Assembly (NCBI GenBank): GCA_044226865.1
Contig: JBGAGE010000001.1
Span: forward strand, 372,001 to 436,000
Direction of reading: 5' to 3'
Length of the DNA: 64,000 bases
Source of the DNA: TMP-86 sp044226865
GTDB taxonomy: Bacteria > Pseudomonadota > Gammaproteobacteria > Steroidobacterales > Steroidobacteraceae
Part shown: positions 7,565-16,745 of the stretch, one piece after another
Layout of the letters: each line of letters begins with the position of its first letter
Position numbering within the stretch: the stretch's first letter is position 1
Program-made: the position numbers and the translations under genes
Notes under the pieces: generated by a model
What the model saw: only the letters and a program-made list of their open reading frames with translations
Database searches by the model: none
Told to the model about the DNA's origin: nothing

Positions 7565-9307
7565 ATGTCCAAGTCCAATCGTCGGGAATTCCTTGCCCTC
7601 CTGGGCGCGCCTGCATTGGCGGCCGCGCCGCTGGCGGTGTCGCCGACCGGCGCTGCTGCACGTGATGCCGGGCGTGGCGTCAACGCCGACCTGGTCCTGA
7701 TCAACGGCAATGTACTGACCATCGACGCGCTGCAGCCGCGGGCGCAGGCCTTCGCCATCAAGCATGGAAGATTCCTGGCCATCGGCAGCAATGCGGACAT
7801 CCGCGCGCTGATCGGTGCCGGCACCGAGGTGATCGATGCGGGCGGCATGACGGTCACGCCGGGCTTCATCGATTCGCATTGCCACCCCGGGTTGCAGGAG
7901 GAGCTCTACGACGTCAATTGCGACTTGCCGAGCATCGGCCAGATCCAGGAGGCGTTGCGCAAGCGCGCCGCGCAGACGCCGCCGGGGCATTGGATCCGCG
8001 GCTTCAAGTTCGATGACACCAAGCTGAAGGACGGTCGCCCGTTGACGCGCCAGGATCTGGACGCCGCGGCGCCGGATCATCTGGTGGGCGTGGGCCATCG
8101 CGGCGGCCACACCACCTGGTACAACAGCAAGGCCTTCGCAGTGGCCGGCATCACGCGCGACACGCCGGATCCTTCCGATGGGCGGTTCTTCCGGGATGCG
8201 AACGGCGACCTGGAGGGCGAGGTGGCCGAGAATGCGCGCAACCGCATCGAGAGCGCGGGTCCGCAGGAAACCTACACGCCCGAACAGATGCGCGAGCGCA
8301 GCCGCGCCTCCATGGCCTATGCGTCGAAACTCCTCACGCAGGCCGGCCTCACCAGCGTGCACGATGCGTTCGCCGACAGCGACAAGATCCGTGCCTACCA
8401 GGATGCATTCGCCTCGGGAGAGTTGCGCCACCGCGCCACCATCATGCCCAGCGGCGTGCCCGACATGGGCCGTATCGCCAAGGGCGGCAGCCCCTTCGAG
8501 AGCATGAAGCAGGCGGGCGTGTACACCGGCCTGGGCAATGAGCACCTGCGCATCGGCGCGGTGAAGTTCGTGGCCGACGGCTCCGCCTCCGAGCGCACGA
8601 TGCGCATGAGCACGCCGTACGTGGGCAAGCCTGACGACTTCGGCATCCTCACCATGGATCAGAAACAGATCCACGAGGCGGTCGAGGATGCGCATCGCCA
8701 CGGCTGGCAGGTGGGCATCCATGCCAATGGCGATGTGACCATCGACATGGTGTTGAATGCCTATGAGCGCGTAGCCAAGCTCTGGCCGCGCGCCGACCAG
8801 CGGCATCGCATCGAGCATTGCACGCTGGTGAACTCCTCGCTGATCCAGCGCATCAAGGCGAGCAACACCATCCCCACGCCGTTCTGGACCTATGTGTACT
8901 ACCACGGCGAGAAGTGGAAGAACTACGGCGAGGACAAGGTGCGCTGGATGTTCGCGCACAAGTCCTTCCTCGATGCCGGGATTCGCGTGCCCGGCGCCAG
9001 CGACTACACGCCGGGGCCGTTCGATCCGATGATGGCCCTGCAGAGCATGGTGACCCGCACCGATTACACCGGCCATCCCTGGGGCCTGGAGCAGCGCATC
9101 AGCATCGAGCAGGCCTTGCTCGTCGGCACGCTGCACGGCGCGTACGCGTCTTACGAAGAGATGGACAAAGGCTCGATCAGCCAGGGCAAGCTCGCGGACT
9201 TCGTACTGCTCGACAAGGACCCTCACAAGGTGGATCCGTTCACGCTGAAGGACATTCGCGTGATGCGCACCGTGGTGGGCGGACGCACGGTGTTTCAGCG
9301 GGCGTAA
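7565..9307 (+). CDS. YtcJ-like amidohydrolase with Tat-type signal
   Basis: This 580-residue protein belongs to the amidohydrolase superfamily (YtcJ/Amidohydro_3 type). The opening strand of the TIM barrel carries FIDSHCHPG, and later metal-site residues sit in GIHANGDVTID and HRIEHCTLV. The C-terminus folds back into the composite beta domain (GKLADFVLLDKDP). The N-terminus has a twin-arginine signal NRREFLALLG followed by an alanine-rich segment, so export through Tat is predicted. A GGGAGCACCAC site precedes the ATG. It is the second gene of a two-gene unit with the MBL-fold hydrolase, and the substrate is unknown. Confidence 0.85.
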   Translation: MSKSNRREFLALLGAPALAAAPLAVSPTGAAARDAGRGVNADLVLINGNVLTIDALQPRAQAFAIKHGRFLAIGSNADIRALIGAGTEVIDAGGMTVTPGFIDSHCHPGLQEELYDVNCDLPSIGQIQEALRKRAAQTPPGHWIRGFKFDDTKLKDGRPLTRQDLDAAAPDHLVGVGHRGGHTTWYNSKAFAVAGITRDTPDPSDGRFFRDANGDLEGEVAENARNRIESAGPQETYTPEQMRERSRASMAYASKLLTQAGLTSVHDAFADSDKIRAYQDAFASGELRHRATIMPSGVPDMGRIAKGGSPFESMKQAGVYTGLGNEHLRIGAVKFVADGSASERTMRMSTPYVGKPDDFGILTMDQKQIHEAVEDAHRHGWQVGIHANGDVTIDMVLNAYERVAKLWPRADQRHRIEHCTLVNSSLIQRIKASNTIPTPFWTYVYYHGEKWKNYGEDKVRWMFAHKSFLDAGIRVPGASDYTPGPFDPMMALQSMVTRTDYTGHPWGLEQRISIEQALLVGTLHGAYASYEEMDKGSISQGKLADFVLLDKDPHKVDPFTLKDIRVMRTVVGGRTVFQRA

Positions 9308-9318
9308 GCCTCGTGCCG

Positions 9319-9347
9319 GAGCGCGCTGCGGGCACCGCAGCGCGCTC
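9319..9347. terminator. Bidirectional GC-rich hairpin between convergent genes
   Basis: A perfect 12-bp inverted repeat (9319-9330 with 9336-9347) has a 5-nt loop. It sits in the 54-nt gap between the amidohydrolase (+) and a DMT transporter (-), so it can serve both transcripts. There is no long T-tract. Confidence 0.7.
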
Positions 9348-9361
9348 TCGGTGCTGCGTGC

Positions 9362-10255
9362 TCAGCGCCGCCCGGCGAACAGAATGGCCACGCCGCACAT
9401 CACCACGCCCACCGATGCCCATTCCCACGGCGTCACGATCTCGTGGCCCAGCCACACACCCAGCATCAGTCCCACCAGCGGGTTGACCAAGGTATAGCTG
9501 GAGGCGAGGCTCGTGCTGGTGCGCGCCAGCAGCAGCATGTAGGCGCTGAAGGCGATCAGCGATCCCGCGATCACGAGATACCCCCACGCGAGCCATGGGC
9601 CGGGTTGCGCAGGCCATTGCCATGGCTCGCCCGCCAGCAGCGAAACCAGGGACAGCGCGAGGCCGCCGCAGAGCATTTCGCTGGCAAACCCCGTGGCGCC
9701 GGGCGCAAGCGGGAATTTGCGCTGGCTCAACACGCTGCCCAATGACCAGCCCAGCGTGCCGATGGTGACGGCCAGCAGGCCGGCAGGGGACGCATGGATG
9801 CCTGCGCCGCGGGTCAGCATGATGACGCCGGTGACGCCCACGATCACCGCCGGCAGTTCACCGCGCTTCGGGCTCACGCCGAAGCCGAGGTTGATGAGCA
9901 CCAACAGGAGCGGCGTCACCGCGATGCAGGCCACCACCAGGCCCGAGGCGATGGTTTGTTCGGCATAGGCGGAGCCGCCCATGCCTCCGCCCAGCATCAA
10001 GGTGCCGATGATGCTGGCGTGCAGCCACTCGCGCCGCGTGGGCATCCGCTGCCCGCGCAGCCGCTGCCACAACAGCAGGGCGCCCCCTGCCACCAGGAAA
10101 CGCGTGGCCATCATGTGGAAGGGCGCGAAACCCTCCAGTGCGAAGCGAATGGCGAGGTAGGTGGACCCCCAGATCAGCCACGTCGCCGCCATGCACGCGA
10201 TGATCAGCGGCGAGAGTGCGGCGGGCTTTGCAAGCGAGACGGCATCGGTGCTCAT
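9362..10255 (-). CDS. EamA/DMT-superfamily transporter, YedA-like
   Basis: This 297-residue protein has ten hydrophobic segments arranged as two EamA repeats. The first begins WLIWGSTYLAIRFALEGF and the second holds the conserved end SSYTLVNPLVGLMLG. It resembles E. coli YedA, an inner-membrane metabolite exporter family. It is transcribed divergently from an Lrp/AsnC regulator across a 105-nt gap, a common arrangement in which the regulator controls the exporter. Possible substrates are amino acids or similar metabolites (inference). Confidence 0.82.
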   Translation of the reverse strand: MSTDAVSLAKPAALSPLIIACMAATWLIWGSTYLAIRFALEGFAPFHMMATRFLVAGGALLLWQRLRGQRMPTRREWLHASIIGTLMLGGGMGGSAYAEQTIASGLVVACIAVTPLLLVLINLGFGVSPKRGELPAVIVGVTGVIMLTRGAGIHASPAGLLAVTIGTLGWSLGSVLSQRKFPLAPGATGFASEMLCGGLALSLVSLLAGEPWQWPAQPGPWLAWGYLVIAGSLIAFSAYMLLLARTSTSLASSYTLVNPLVGLMLGVWLGHEIVTPWEWASVGVVMCGVAILFAGRR

Positions 10256-10360
10256 GGGCGTCAATCTAATAAAGTCGCGGAGCGCCAGCCATACATTTTT
10301 GATGGTATATTGCGCTCGACGCTTTCGATTCATAAAGATAAAGTGCTGGAAACCTTCCTG

Positions 10361-10852
10361 ATGAGCGTGGATGCCCTCGACCAATTCGACGCCCACATCC
10401 TCGCTGAACTGCAGCGCGATGCGCGCATCAGCGTGGCCGAGTTGGCGCGCCGCATCCACCTGTCGCAGCCGGCGGTGCGCGAGCGTGTGCAGAAGCTTGA
10501 ATCGGGCGGCATCATCAAGGGGTTTCGCACCATCCTGGATTCGCGATTGCTGGGATATGGCATCCGCGCCATCATGCGCGTCGGCCGTTGCGATACCGGG
10601 CGCATCGAACGGCTGATTGCAAAGACGCCGGAGGTGGTGACGGCGTTCAACATCACCGGAGAGGACACCTGGATGCTGGAGATCGCCGTGACCGATGTCG
10701 AACACCTGGATGCCGTGGTGTCCAAGTTCTGCAGCCTGGCGGTGACCTCCACCTCCATTATTCTCAAAACTCTGCGCGAGCATCATCCGCTGGTGCCCGC
10801 GCGGCAACTGGCGGCGCAACGCGCGCGTCTTTCGGAGCCGGATGCGAAATGA
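10361..10852 (+). CDS. Lrp/AsnC-family transcriptional regulator
   Basis: This 163-residue protein has an N-terminal winged helix-turn-helix (ILAELQRDARISVAELAR, then LSQPAVRERVQKLE) and a C-terminal RAM-type ligand-binding domain. ATG at 10361 is chosen, and GTG at 10343 is an in-frame alternative. The stop overlaps the start of the exonuclease III gene (ATGA), so the two are coupled. The AT-richer gap 10256-10360 should carry its own promoter and that of the divergent DMT transporter, its likely target. Confidence 0.88.
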   Translation: MSVDALDQFDAHILAELQRDARISVAELARRIHLSQPAVRERVQKLESGGIIKGFRTILDSRLLGYGIRAIMRVGRCDTGRIERLIAKTPEVVTAFNITGEDTWMLEIAVTDVEHLDAVVSKFCSLAVTSTSIILKTLREHHPLVPARQLAAQRARLSEPDAK

Positions 10853-11646
10853 AACTGTATTGCTGGAACGTCAATGGCATCCGCGCGGTGCTGAAGAAAG
10901 GCACTTTTCAATCCTTCCTGCAGCAGCATGACCCGGACATCCTCTGCCTGCAGGAAACCAAGGCCGAGCGTGGCCAGGTGGAGATCGACCTTCCCAACTA
11001 CAAGGAATACTGGAATTCCGCCGTGAAGAAGGGCTACTCGGGCACCGCGATCTTTTCCAAGTCCGCGCCCTTGAACGTGATCAACGGCTTTCCGCACGAG
11101 TTCACGCAGCGCTTCAAATTTGCCGATGAACTCGAGCGCGACAGCGCCGAGGAAGGCCGGGTCATCACCGCCGAGTACGAGAAATTCTTCCTCGTCACGG
11201 TCTATACCCCCAACGCCAAGGAAGACCTCAGCCGCCTGACCCTGCGCCACAAGCATTGGGATCCGGCCTTCCTCGCCTACGTGCGCTTGCTCGAGAAGAA
11301 AAAGCCGGTGGTGTTCTGCGGCGATTTGAACGTGGCGCACACCGAGCTCGACCTCGCCAATCCCAAGGCCAACCGCGGCAAGAAGGGCTTCACCGACGAG
11401 GAGCGCGAAGGCTTCCAGAACATGGTGGACGCCGGCTTCATCGACACCTTCCGTATGTTCAAGCAGGGCAATGGCTACTACACCTGGTGGAGTCACTTCG
11501 CCAATGCACGCTCGCGCAACATCGGTTGGAGAATCGATTACTTCCTGGTGTCCTCGCCGTTGAAGGCTGCGGTCAAGGCGGCGGACATTCATCCCGATAT
11601 CCTGGGCAGCGATCATTGCCCCGTCAGCCTGAGGCTCGAGACCTGA
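10849..11646 (+). CDS. xthA: Exodeoxyribonuclease III
   Basis: This 265-residue protein is an ExoIII/APE1-type AP endonuclease. Motifs include WNVNGIRA, LCLQETKAE (metal-binding Glu), GDLNVAHTELD (catalytic Asp and Asn) and the terminal GSDHCPV (catalytic Asp-His). The family incises DNA at abasic sites and removes 3' blocks in base excision repair. Length is normal. It begins 4 nt inside the Lrp-type gene and is followed 1 nt later by an alpha/beta hydrolase gene. Confidence 0.95.
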   Translation: MKLYCWNVNGIRAVLKKGTFQSFLQQHDPDILCLQETKAERGQVEIDLPNYKEYWNSAVKKGYSGTAIFSKSAPLNVINGFPHEFTQRFKFADELERDSAEEGRVITAEYEKFFLVTVYTPNAKEDLSRLTLRHKHWDPAFLAYVRLLEKKKPVVFCGDLNVAHTELDLANPKANRGKKGFTDEEREGFQNMVDAGFIDTFRMFKQGNGYYTWWSHFANARSRNIGWRIDYFLVSSPLKAAVKAADIHPDILGSDHCPVSLRLET

Positions 11647-11647
11647 C

Positions 11648-12955
11648 ATGCAGCAACGCGTAACGCGATGGTGGTTGGCGGGACTGGTGTTCTGCTCGTT
11701 CATGTCCGCGGCGGCAACCGTGCCGAGCCGGTTCGGCGTGGATGCGCCGGAGCTGGCGCCGCTCGGCGAGGCCGCGGTGGGCGTGAAGACGCTGCGCCTG
11801 GTGCAGGAGAAGCAGGTGGATTTCCTCTCCCCGGACGCGGCATCCGGGTTTGCGCGCAAGGATCGCGTACTGGTGGTGGACGTGTGGTATCCGGCCGCCG
11901 GCCGCGCGCGCCGCGGCGAGGTGAACATCACCTACAGCGCATCGCTCCCGAGCGAGCCGCCGGCGCCACCCGCCACCTTCTCCGTGCCGGGAATCGCGCG
12001 CCGCGATGCGCCGGTGCTGGCGGGATCCTTTCCCTTGGTGATCGTCTCGCACGGCTATTCCAATGCCACCGTGGCGCTTACCTGGCTCACGGAGAACCTT
12101 GCCTCCAAGGGTTATGTGGTGGCCGCCATCCGCCACGAGGACCCGCCCATCACCGACCGTGCCAAATCGCCCGCGGTCTGGTTGCGCCGTCCCCTGGATA
12201 TCGCCTATGTCGCGGGCCAGCTGCAAGCCGCGGCAGGCACGCCGTTTCACATCGACGCCGCGCGCACCGCGCTGATTGGATATTCGATGGGCGGCTACGG
12301 CGTGCTGACCGCTGGCGGCGCCGTGCTCGATCCGGATGCCGGCGCGAAGTTTCCCGGTGGCTTGATGCAATCCTATGTGCGCGGCGGCGCGGAGCAGGGC
12401 AGCATCGTGGTGAAGCACCTGCGCGCGGTCGTGGCCATGGCGCCGGCAGGCGGGTCGTTGGGTGTGTGGGGTGCGAACGGCCTGCAGGGCATACAAGCCC
12501 CGCTGCTGCTTATCTCCGGTGATTCGGACCACACCGTCAACTACGCCACCGGCGCGCGCGCGTTTTTCAATGCAGCCTCGCGCACCACCCGTTACCTGCT
12601 CACCTTCAAGCAAGGCGGCCACGCCATCGGTTTGAACCCGGTTCCCGATGCCATGCGCTCGAAGCTGTGGGACCTGGACTGGTTCGAGGACCCGGTGTGG
12701 CGCAAGGACCGCATCAACGGCATCAATGCGCATTTCATCACCGCCTTTCTCGACCTGTATGTGAAGGGCGAGTCCGCGCGCGCGGCGTACCTGGATGTCC
12801 CGGTGCAGGATTCCGATGCCGGCCAGTGGCCGGCGGACCAGGCCAAGTCGTATGACGCGTACAGTGCGGCGGCAGAAGGTGTGACGGTGTGGAAGGGTTT
12901 CCAGCGTAATCACGCCGGGGGCCTGCAATTGTTGAAGGCCGAACCGCGGCGCTGA
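11648..12955 (+). CDS. Exported alpha/beta hydrolase (dienelactone-hydrolase/PAF-AH-like)
   Basis: This 435-residue protein has a Sec signal (residues 1-23). It is an alpha/beta hydrolase with the nucleophile elbow GYSMGG, an oxyanion strand PLVIVSHGYS and a late acid/His region (SGDSDHTVN and GGHAIGL). It resembles secreted esterases of the platelet-activating-factor acetylhydrolase/dienelactone hydrolase group. It directly follows xthA with a 1-nt gap, which suggests read-through rather than shared function. Substrate unknown. Confidence 0.8.
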   Translation: MQQRVTRWWLAGLVFCSFMSAAATVPSRFGVDAPELAPLGEAAVGVKTLRLVQEKQVDFLSPDAASGFARKDRVLVVDVWYPAAGRARRGEVNITYSASLPSEPPAPPATFSVPGIARRDAPVLAGSFPLVIVSHGYSNATVALTWLTENLASKGYVVAAIRHEDPPITDRAKSPAVWLRRPLDIAYVAGQLQAAAGTPFHIDAARTALIGYSMGGYGVLTAGGAVLDPDAGAKFPGGLMQSYVRGGAEQGSIVVKHLRAVVAMAPAGGSLGVWGANGLQGIQAPLLLISGDSDHTVNYATGARAFFNAASRTTRYLLTFKQGGHAIGLNPVPDAMRSKLWDLDWFEDPVWRKDRINGINAHFITAFLDLYVKGESARAAYLDVPVQDSDAGQWPADQAKSYDAYSAAAEGVTVWKGFQRNHAGGLQLLKAEPRR

Positions 12956-13126
12956 GGCCCCCTTTGGCTGAGCGTCGCTGAAGGCCTGCGTAGCGCTCAA
13001 AGCTCCGCTGCGACGGTTTAGGTGGATTTCCTGATGCGTAAACGCGCATCATTGCGGGACCCTATACGCGGTCCTTCGGGGCGATGCGTTGCTCCTGAAG
13101 GGACGCCCATTCGCAGGAGCCATTCC

Positions 13127-14053
13127 ATGAGTTACAAGATCAAGCGGATTCTACTGGCGGTGTCCGACGCCGGCGCCAAGAAGGCCATCGTCCGCGCCGC
13201 GCAGATTGCGCGCAAGTCCAACGCCCAGATCGAATTGTTCAGCGCGGTTCGCCCGGCGAGTGGGCTGGCGGCGAGCAAGGCACAGTTGTTGAAGCTGTCG
13301 CGGGCACGACTGGACGCCAAGCTGGAAGAACTTGAAGGCGTGGCCGAGCGCCTGCGCGAAGACGGCATCAAGGTCACCTGCCAGGCCGAGCACGAATATT
13401 CCGCAGCCGAGGCCATCCTGCGGCGCGTCAAGACGGCAAAGCCCGACCTCGTCGTCATCGAGGCGCACAAGCACAACCTGCTGGCACGGCTGATGCTCTC
13501 GCAGACCGACTTCGAGCTCATTCGCCACTGTACGGCGCCGCTCCTCATCGTCAAGACGGCTCCCATTCCGCAAGGGCGCCCCATCGTCATGGCGGCGCTG
13601 GACCCCTGGCATGTGAGCGGCAAGCCGGCGGCGCTGGATGCGCATATCTCGGATGTGGCGCATGGCATTGCGCGGGGCCTGAGCGCCAAGGTGCACGGCG
13701 TGCATGTGCATGCACCGCTGATGCGATATGAGGCCGATTCCATCATGGCGCCGGTGGTGGTTCCCGTGCCGCCGCAGGAGCAAAAGCGCCATGTGGCGGG
13801 CGTGCGGGCGCGCTTCCGCGCGGAAGGGCGCCGGCTCGAGATCGCGCCGCAGAACCTGCACCTGCGCATGGGCGATCCGGGATTGGTGCTGCCGACGCTG
13901 GTGCGTTCCCTGAAGGTCGATACGCTGGTGATGGGCGCGGTATCCCGCTCTGCGGTGTCGCGCGTGCTCATCGGCAACACCGCCGAGCGCGTGCTCGACG
14001 CCTTGCCCTGCAATGCGCTGATCGTCAAGCCACGGAGCTTTCGCGAGCGCTGA
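13127..14053 (+). CDS. Tandem universal stress protein (UspE-like)
   Basis: This 308-residue protein has two UspA domains, each about 150 residues. The first starts KIKRILLAVSDAGAKKA and the second ends with VMGAVSRSAVSRVLIGNTAERVLDALPCNALIVKP, which includes the ATP-loop-like GNTAERVL. The ATG at 13127 follows a clear AGGAG site, and an upstream in-frame extension to 13022 is not needed. The gap before it (12956-13126) holds an imperfect GATGCG...CGCATC repeat at 13033-13050 but no recognisable FNR box. Confidence 0.88.
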   Translation: MSYKIKRILLAVSDAGAKKAIVRAAQIARKSNAQIELFSAVRPASGLAASKAQLLKLSRARLDAKLEELEGVAERLREDGIKVTCQAEHEYSAAEAILRRVKTAKPDLVVIEAHKHNLLARLMLSQTDFELIRHCTAPLLIVKTAPIPQGRPIVMAALDPWHVSGKPAALDAHISDVAHGIARGLSAKVHGVHVHAPLMRYEADSIMAPVVVPVPPQEQKRHVAGVRARFRAEGRRLEIAPQNLHLRMGDPGLVLPTLVRSLKVDTLVMGAVSRSAVSRVLIGNTAERVLDALPCNALIVKPRSFRER

Positions 14054-14073
14054 GGTTGCCGCCATAATGGCGC

Positions 14074-15468
14074 ATGAACGCGCCATTGCCTCCCGCCGTC
14101 CGCGACCTGCTCGAAGCGCTGCCCCCTGAGGTGGTGCTGACGCCCGAGCGCTTCGCGGGACGCGCCCGGAACTTCTGGGATGCCTCACCGCTCGAGGCGG
14201 CCGCATTGCTGCGCCCGCGCAGCACGGCGGAAGTCTCGCAAATCCTGGCCATCTGCCATCGTCGGGCGCAAAGCGTGGTCACGCAGGGAGGTCGCACCGG
14301 CGTTTGCGACGGCGACCGTGCCTCGGCCACCGATGTGGTGCTCTCGCTCGAGGCCATGAACCGCATCGAGGAAATCGATCCGGTGGGCCGCACGGTGTGT
14401 GTGCAGGCGGGTTGTGTCCTGCAGGTGCTGCAGGAAGCGGTGGCCGCACGGGACCTGTTCCTGCCGTTGGACCTCGGCGCGCGCGGCTCGTGCACCATCG
14501 GCGGCAATGTGTCCACCAATGCCGGCGGCATCAACGTGATCCGCCATGGCATGACCCGCGCGCTGGTCCTGGGGCTCGAGGTGGTGCTGGCCGATGGCAC
14601 CGTGCTGTCCTCGCTCAATCGCATGCTGAAGAACAATTCCGGCTATGACCTCAAGCAGCTGTTCATCGGCAGCGAGGGCACGCTGGGCGTGGTCACGCGC
14701 GTGGTGCTGGCGCTGAAGGAAAAGCCGTCGAGTTCGCTGTCCGCGTTGCTGGCGGTGGCGGAGGGGCCGCAGGTGCTGGCTCTGCTGAAGCGCATGGATC
14801 GGGGGTTGGGTGGCGCGCTCAGTTCCTTTGAGGTCATGTGGGGCGATTACTATCGCGCCGTGACCCGGCCCGGTGCGCATGTGGCGCCGCTGGCGCGCGA
14901 GCATCCCTTCTATGTGGTGCTGGAAATGCAGGGTGCAAACGAAACGGCGGATGCAGCCCGTTTCGAATCCACGCTCGCGGAAGCATTCGAGCAGGGTCTG
15001 GTGGCGGATGCCGTGCTGGCACATTCATTGAAGGACCGCGATCGGCTGTGGGCGGTGCGCGAGGACTTCTCCTCCATCCTGCAATTCAAGCCGCAGTTCC
15101 TGTACGACATCAGCGTGCCGTTGCGGCACATGCTCGAGTATGTGGAAGCCGTGCGTGCGCGCTTGCTGGCGCACTGGCCGGAGTGCCTGTTCTACGTGCT
15201 CGGCCACATCGGCGATGGCAACCTGCATTTCTTCGTCTGCCCGCAATGCGAGGGCGAGGGGCAGCATGCGGCAGCCGATGAGGCCGTATACGGCCCGCTC
15301 GCGGCCATCGGCGGGGCGGTGTCGGCGGAGCATGGGATTGGACTGGAAAAGAAGCGCTGGCTGCAGTCCTCACGCACCCCGCCTGAGATCGATGCCATGC
15401 GCCGCCTGAAACGTGCATTCGATCCGCAGAACATCCTCAATCCCGGCAAGGTGTTCGACCTGGAGTGA
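14074..15468 (+). CDS. FAD-linked D-2-hydroxyacid dehydrogenase (D-2HGDH/GlcD type)
   Basis: This 464-residue protein is a flavoprotein of the FAD_binding_4 plus FAD-oxidase_C type. The FAD domain shows GGRTGVCDGD and GSCTIGGNVSTNAGG. The substrate domain shows the metal/substrate motif HIGDGNLHFF and the C-terminal AEHGIGLEKK. The family oxidises D-2-hydroxy acids such as D-lactate, glycolate or D-2-hydroxyglutarate and passes electrons to a quinone or ETF. The exact substrate cannot be assigned from sequence. It is the last plus-strand gene before a convergent DMT transporter. Confidence 0.87.
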   Translation: MNAPLPPAVRDLLEALPPEVVLTPERFAGRARNFWDASPLEAAALLRPRSTAEVSQILAICHRRAQSVVTQGGRTGVCDGDRASATDVVLSLEAMNRIEEIDPVGRTVCVQAGCVLQVLQEAVAARDLFLPLDLGARGSCTIGGNVSTNAGGINVIRHGMTRALVLGLEVVLADGTVLSSLNRMLKNNSGYDLKQLFIGSEGTLGVVTRVVLALKEKPSSSLSALLAVAEGPQVLALLKRMDRGLGGALSSFEVMWGDYYRAVTRPGAHVAPLAREHPFYVVLEMQGANETADAARFESTLAEAFEQGLVADAVLAHSLKDRDRLWAVREDFSSILQFKPQFLYDISVPLRHMLEYVEAVRARLLAHWPECLFYVLGHIGDGNLHFFVCPQCEGEGQHAAADEAVYGPLAAIGGAVSAEHGIGLEKKRWLQSSRTPPEIDAMRRLKRAFDPQNILNPGKVFDLE

Positions 15469-15519
15469 GAGCGCCCCGCGGCGGCGGGAGGCGGTGGCGC
15501 ACGAACGCCCCGCGCGCGC

Positions 15520-16434
15520 CTAGGTCTTCGCGCGCGGCCGCCAGTTGTTGACGATCAGCACCCCGCCCAGCACCAGCGCCGTGCCGATCGCAAAGCGCGT
15601 CTCGATAGGGTCGTTCAACAGCAGCACGCCGAACAGCACGCCCAGGAGCGGTGTCAAGAGCGTCATCAGCATCAGGCGCGAGGTGAGATAGTGCCGCAAC
15701 AGCCAGAACCAGATCAGATAGCTGGCGATGGCGATGAATATCGTCTGGAAGGACATGGAGATGATGGCGCGTGTCGACCACACCATGTGCGTCTGTCCCG
15801 ACCAGGCCGCAAACGAACCGATGAGCAGCGCTGCCATCCCGACCTGGTAGAACACGGTCTTGGTGGTGGTGGCATTGCCCACGCGGGTGCGCCGCAGGAC
15901 CACGTTTGTGGCGCCCCACATGGCGGCGGCGCTCACCGCCAACAGGTCGCCCTTGATCAGTTCGAGCGCCGGCCTGTCGCCATGACCGAGGAAGGCAATG
16001 GCCACGCCGAGCACGGCCACACCAATGCCCACCCATTGCGCGACGCTCAGGCGTTCCTCGGGCAGGAACTGCACACCGAGGGCGGTGAAGATGGGCGAGG
16101 TGTACAGGAACACGACCGAATGCGCGGCCGTGGTGTGGCGCAGCGCCTCACCCACCAGGATGAACTCGCCCGAGAACATGGCCCCGAGCAGCAGGCCGCT
16201 GCCCAAGGTGCCGTCCGAAAACAAATGCCGCCCCTCGCGCGCGAGGCACCAGATGCCGAAGAATACGGCGGAAATACCGAAGCGGAAGGCCAGCTGCATG
16301 GTGGGAGCGATGTCCTCCGCGATGGCCTTCATGGCGATCTGCTGGATACCCCAGAATACGCACAGCGCCAGCATGATGAGTGTCGCCCGCAGGTCTAGGG
16401 GGCGGCGGACGGGAATGGACGCGGCGTCGGTCAC
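15520..16434 (-). CDS. EamA/DMT-superfamily transporter
   Basis: This 304-residue protein has ten predicted helices in two EamA repeats (LALCVFWGIQQIAMKAIAED at the start and SRLMLMTLLTPLLGVLFGV near the end). The proposed start is GTG at 16434. The neighbours give no hint of substrate. The 51-nt gap to the convergent dehydrogenase is G+C-rich without a clear hairpin. Confidence 0.8.
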   Translation of the reverse strand: MTDAASIPVRRPLDLRATLIMLALCVFWGIQQIAMKAIAEDIAPTMQLAFRFGISAVFFGIWCLAREGRHLFSDGTLGSGLLLGAMFSGEFILVGEALRHTTAAHSVVFLYTSPIFTALGVQFLPEERLSVAQWVGIGVAVLGVAIAFLGHGDRPALELIKGDLLAVSAAAMWGATNVVLRRTRVGNATTTKTVFYQVGMAALLIGSFAAWSGQTHMVWSTRAIISMSFQTIFIAIASYLIWFWLLRHYLTSRLMLMTLLTPLLGVLFGVLLLNDPIETRFAIGTALVLGGVLIVNNWRPRAKT

Positions 16435-16529
16435 GGAAGGCTCAGCACGTCAATGGTACGGACAAGCGCAGCAGTGTAGCGAAAAGGCGCCGGATATACC
16501 CGCCGCTTTTGACTCATCCGCGAGGATGT

Positions 16530-16745
16530 ATGCGGCTGTTGGGCGGATGGATGCTGGCGCGGGTGCTGTTGGGCGGGGTCTCGCACTCGGCCCCGGCGCG
16601 AGCCTATGTGACCGCCACGGCGCCCCGGCTGCCGCCGGACCGGCTCGATGCGTTGCGCGCGTTGATCGCCGCCGAGCGACAGCGGCAGGTGGTGCCGACA
16701 TCGGTTAGCATGCGGGCATGCCGAAGGCCCTCTTGCGCGCGCTGA
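16530..16745 (+). pseudogene. Possible 5' stub of an exported serine hydrolase-like gene
   Basis: A 71-codon frame starts with ATG after GAGG. It has a signal-like N-terminus and then RLDALRALIAAERQRQ, which reads like the first helix of class C beta-lactamase-type proteins, but it stops after running into the MscS-type gene. It may be a remnant, or chance. The rest of the gap 16435-16717 shows nothing else. Confidence 0.25.

Noticed and set aside
6518..9226. 902-codon minus-strand open frame
   Set aside because: It is antisense to the MBL and amidohydrolase genes, which have clear motifs. Its His/Arg/Ala-rich translation is typical of shadow frames in G+C-rich DNA.
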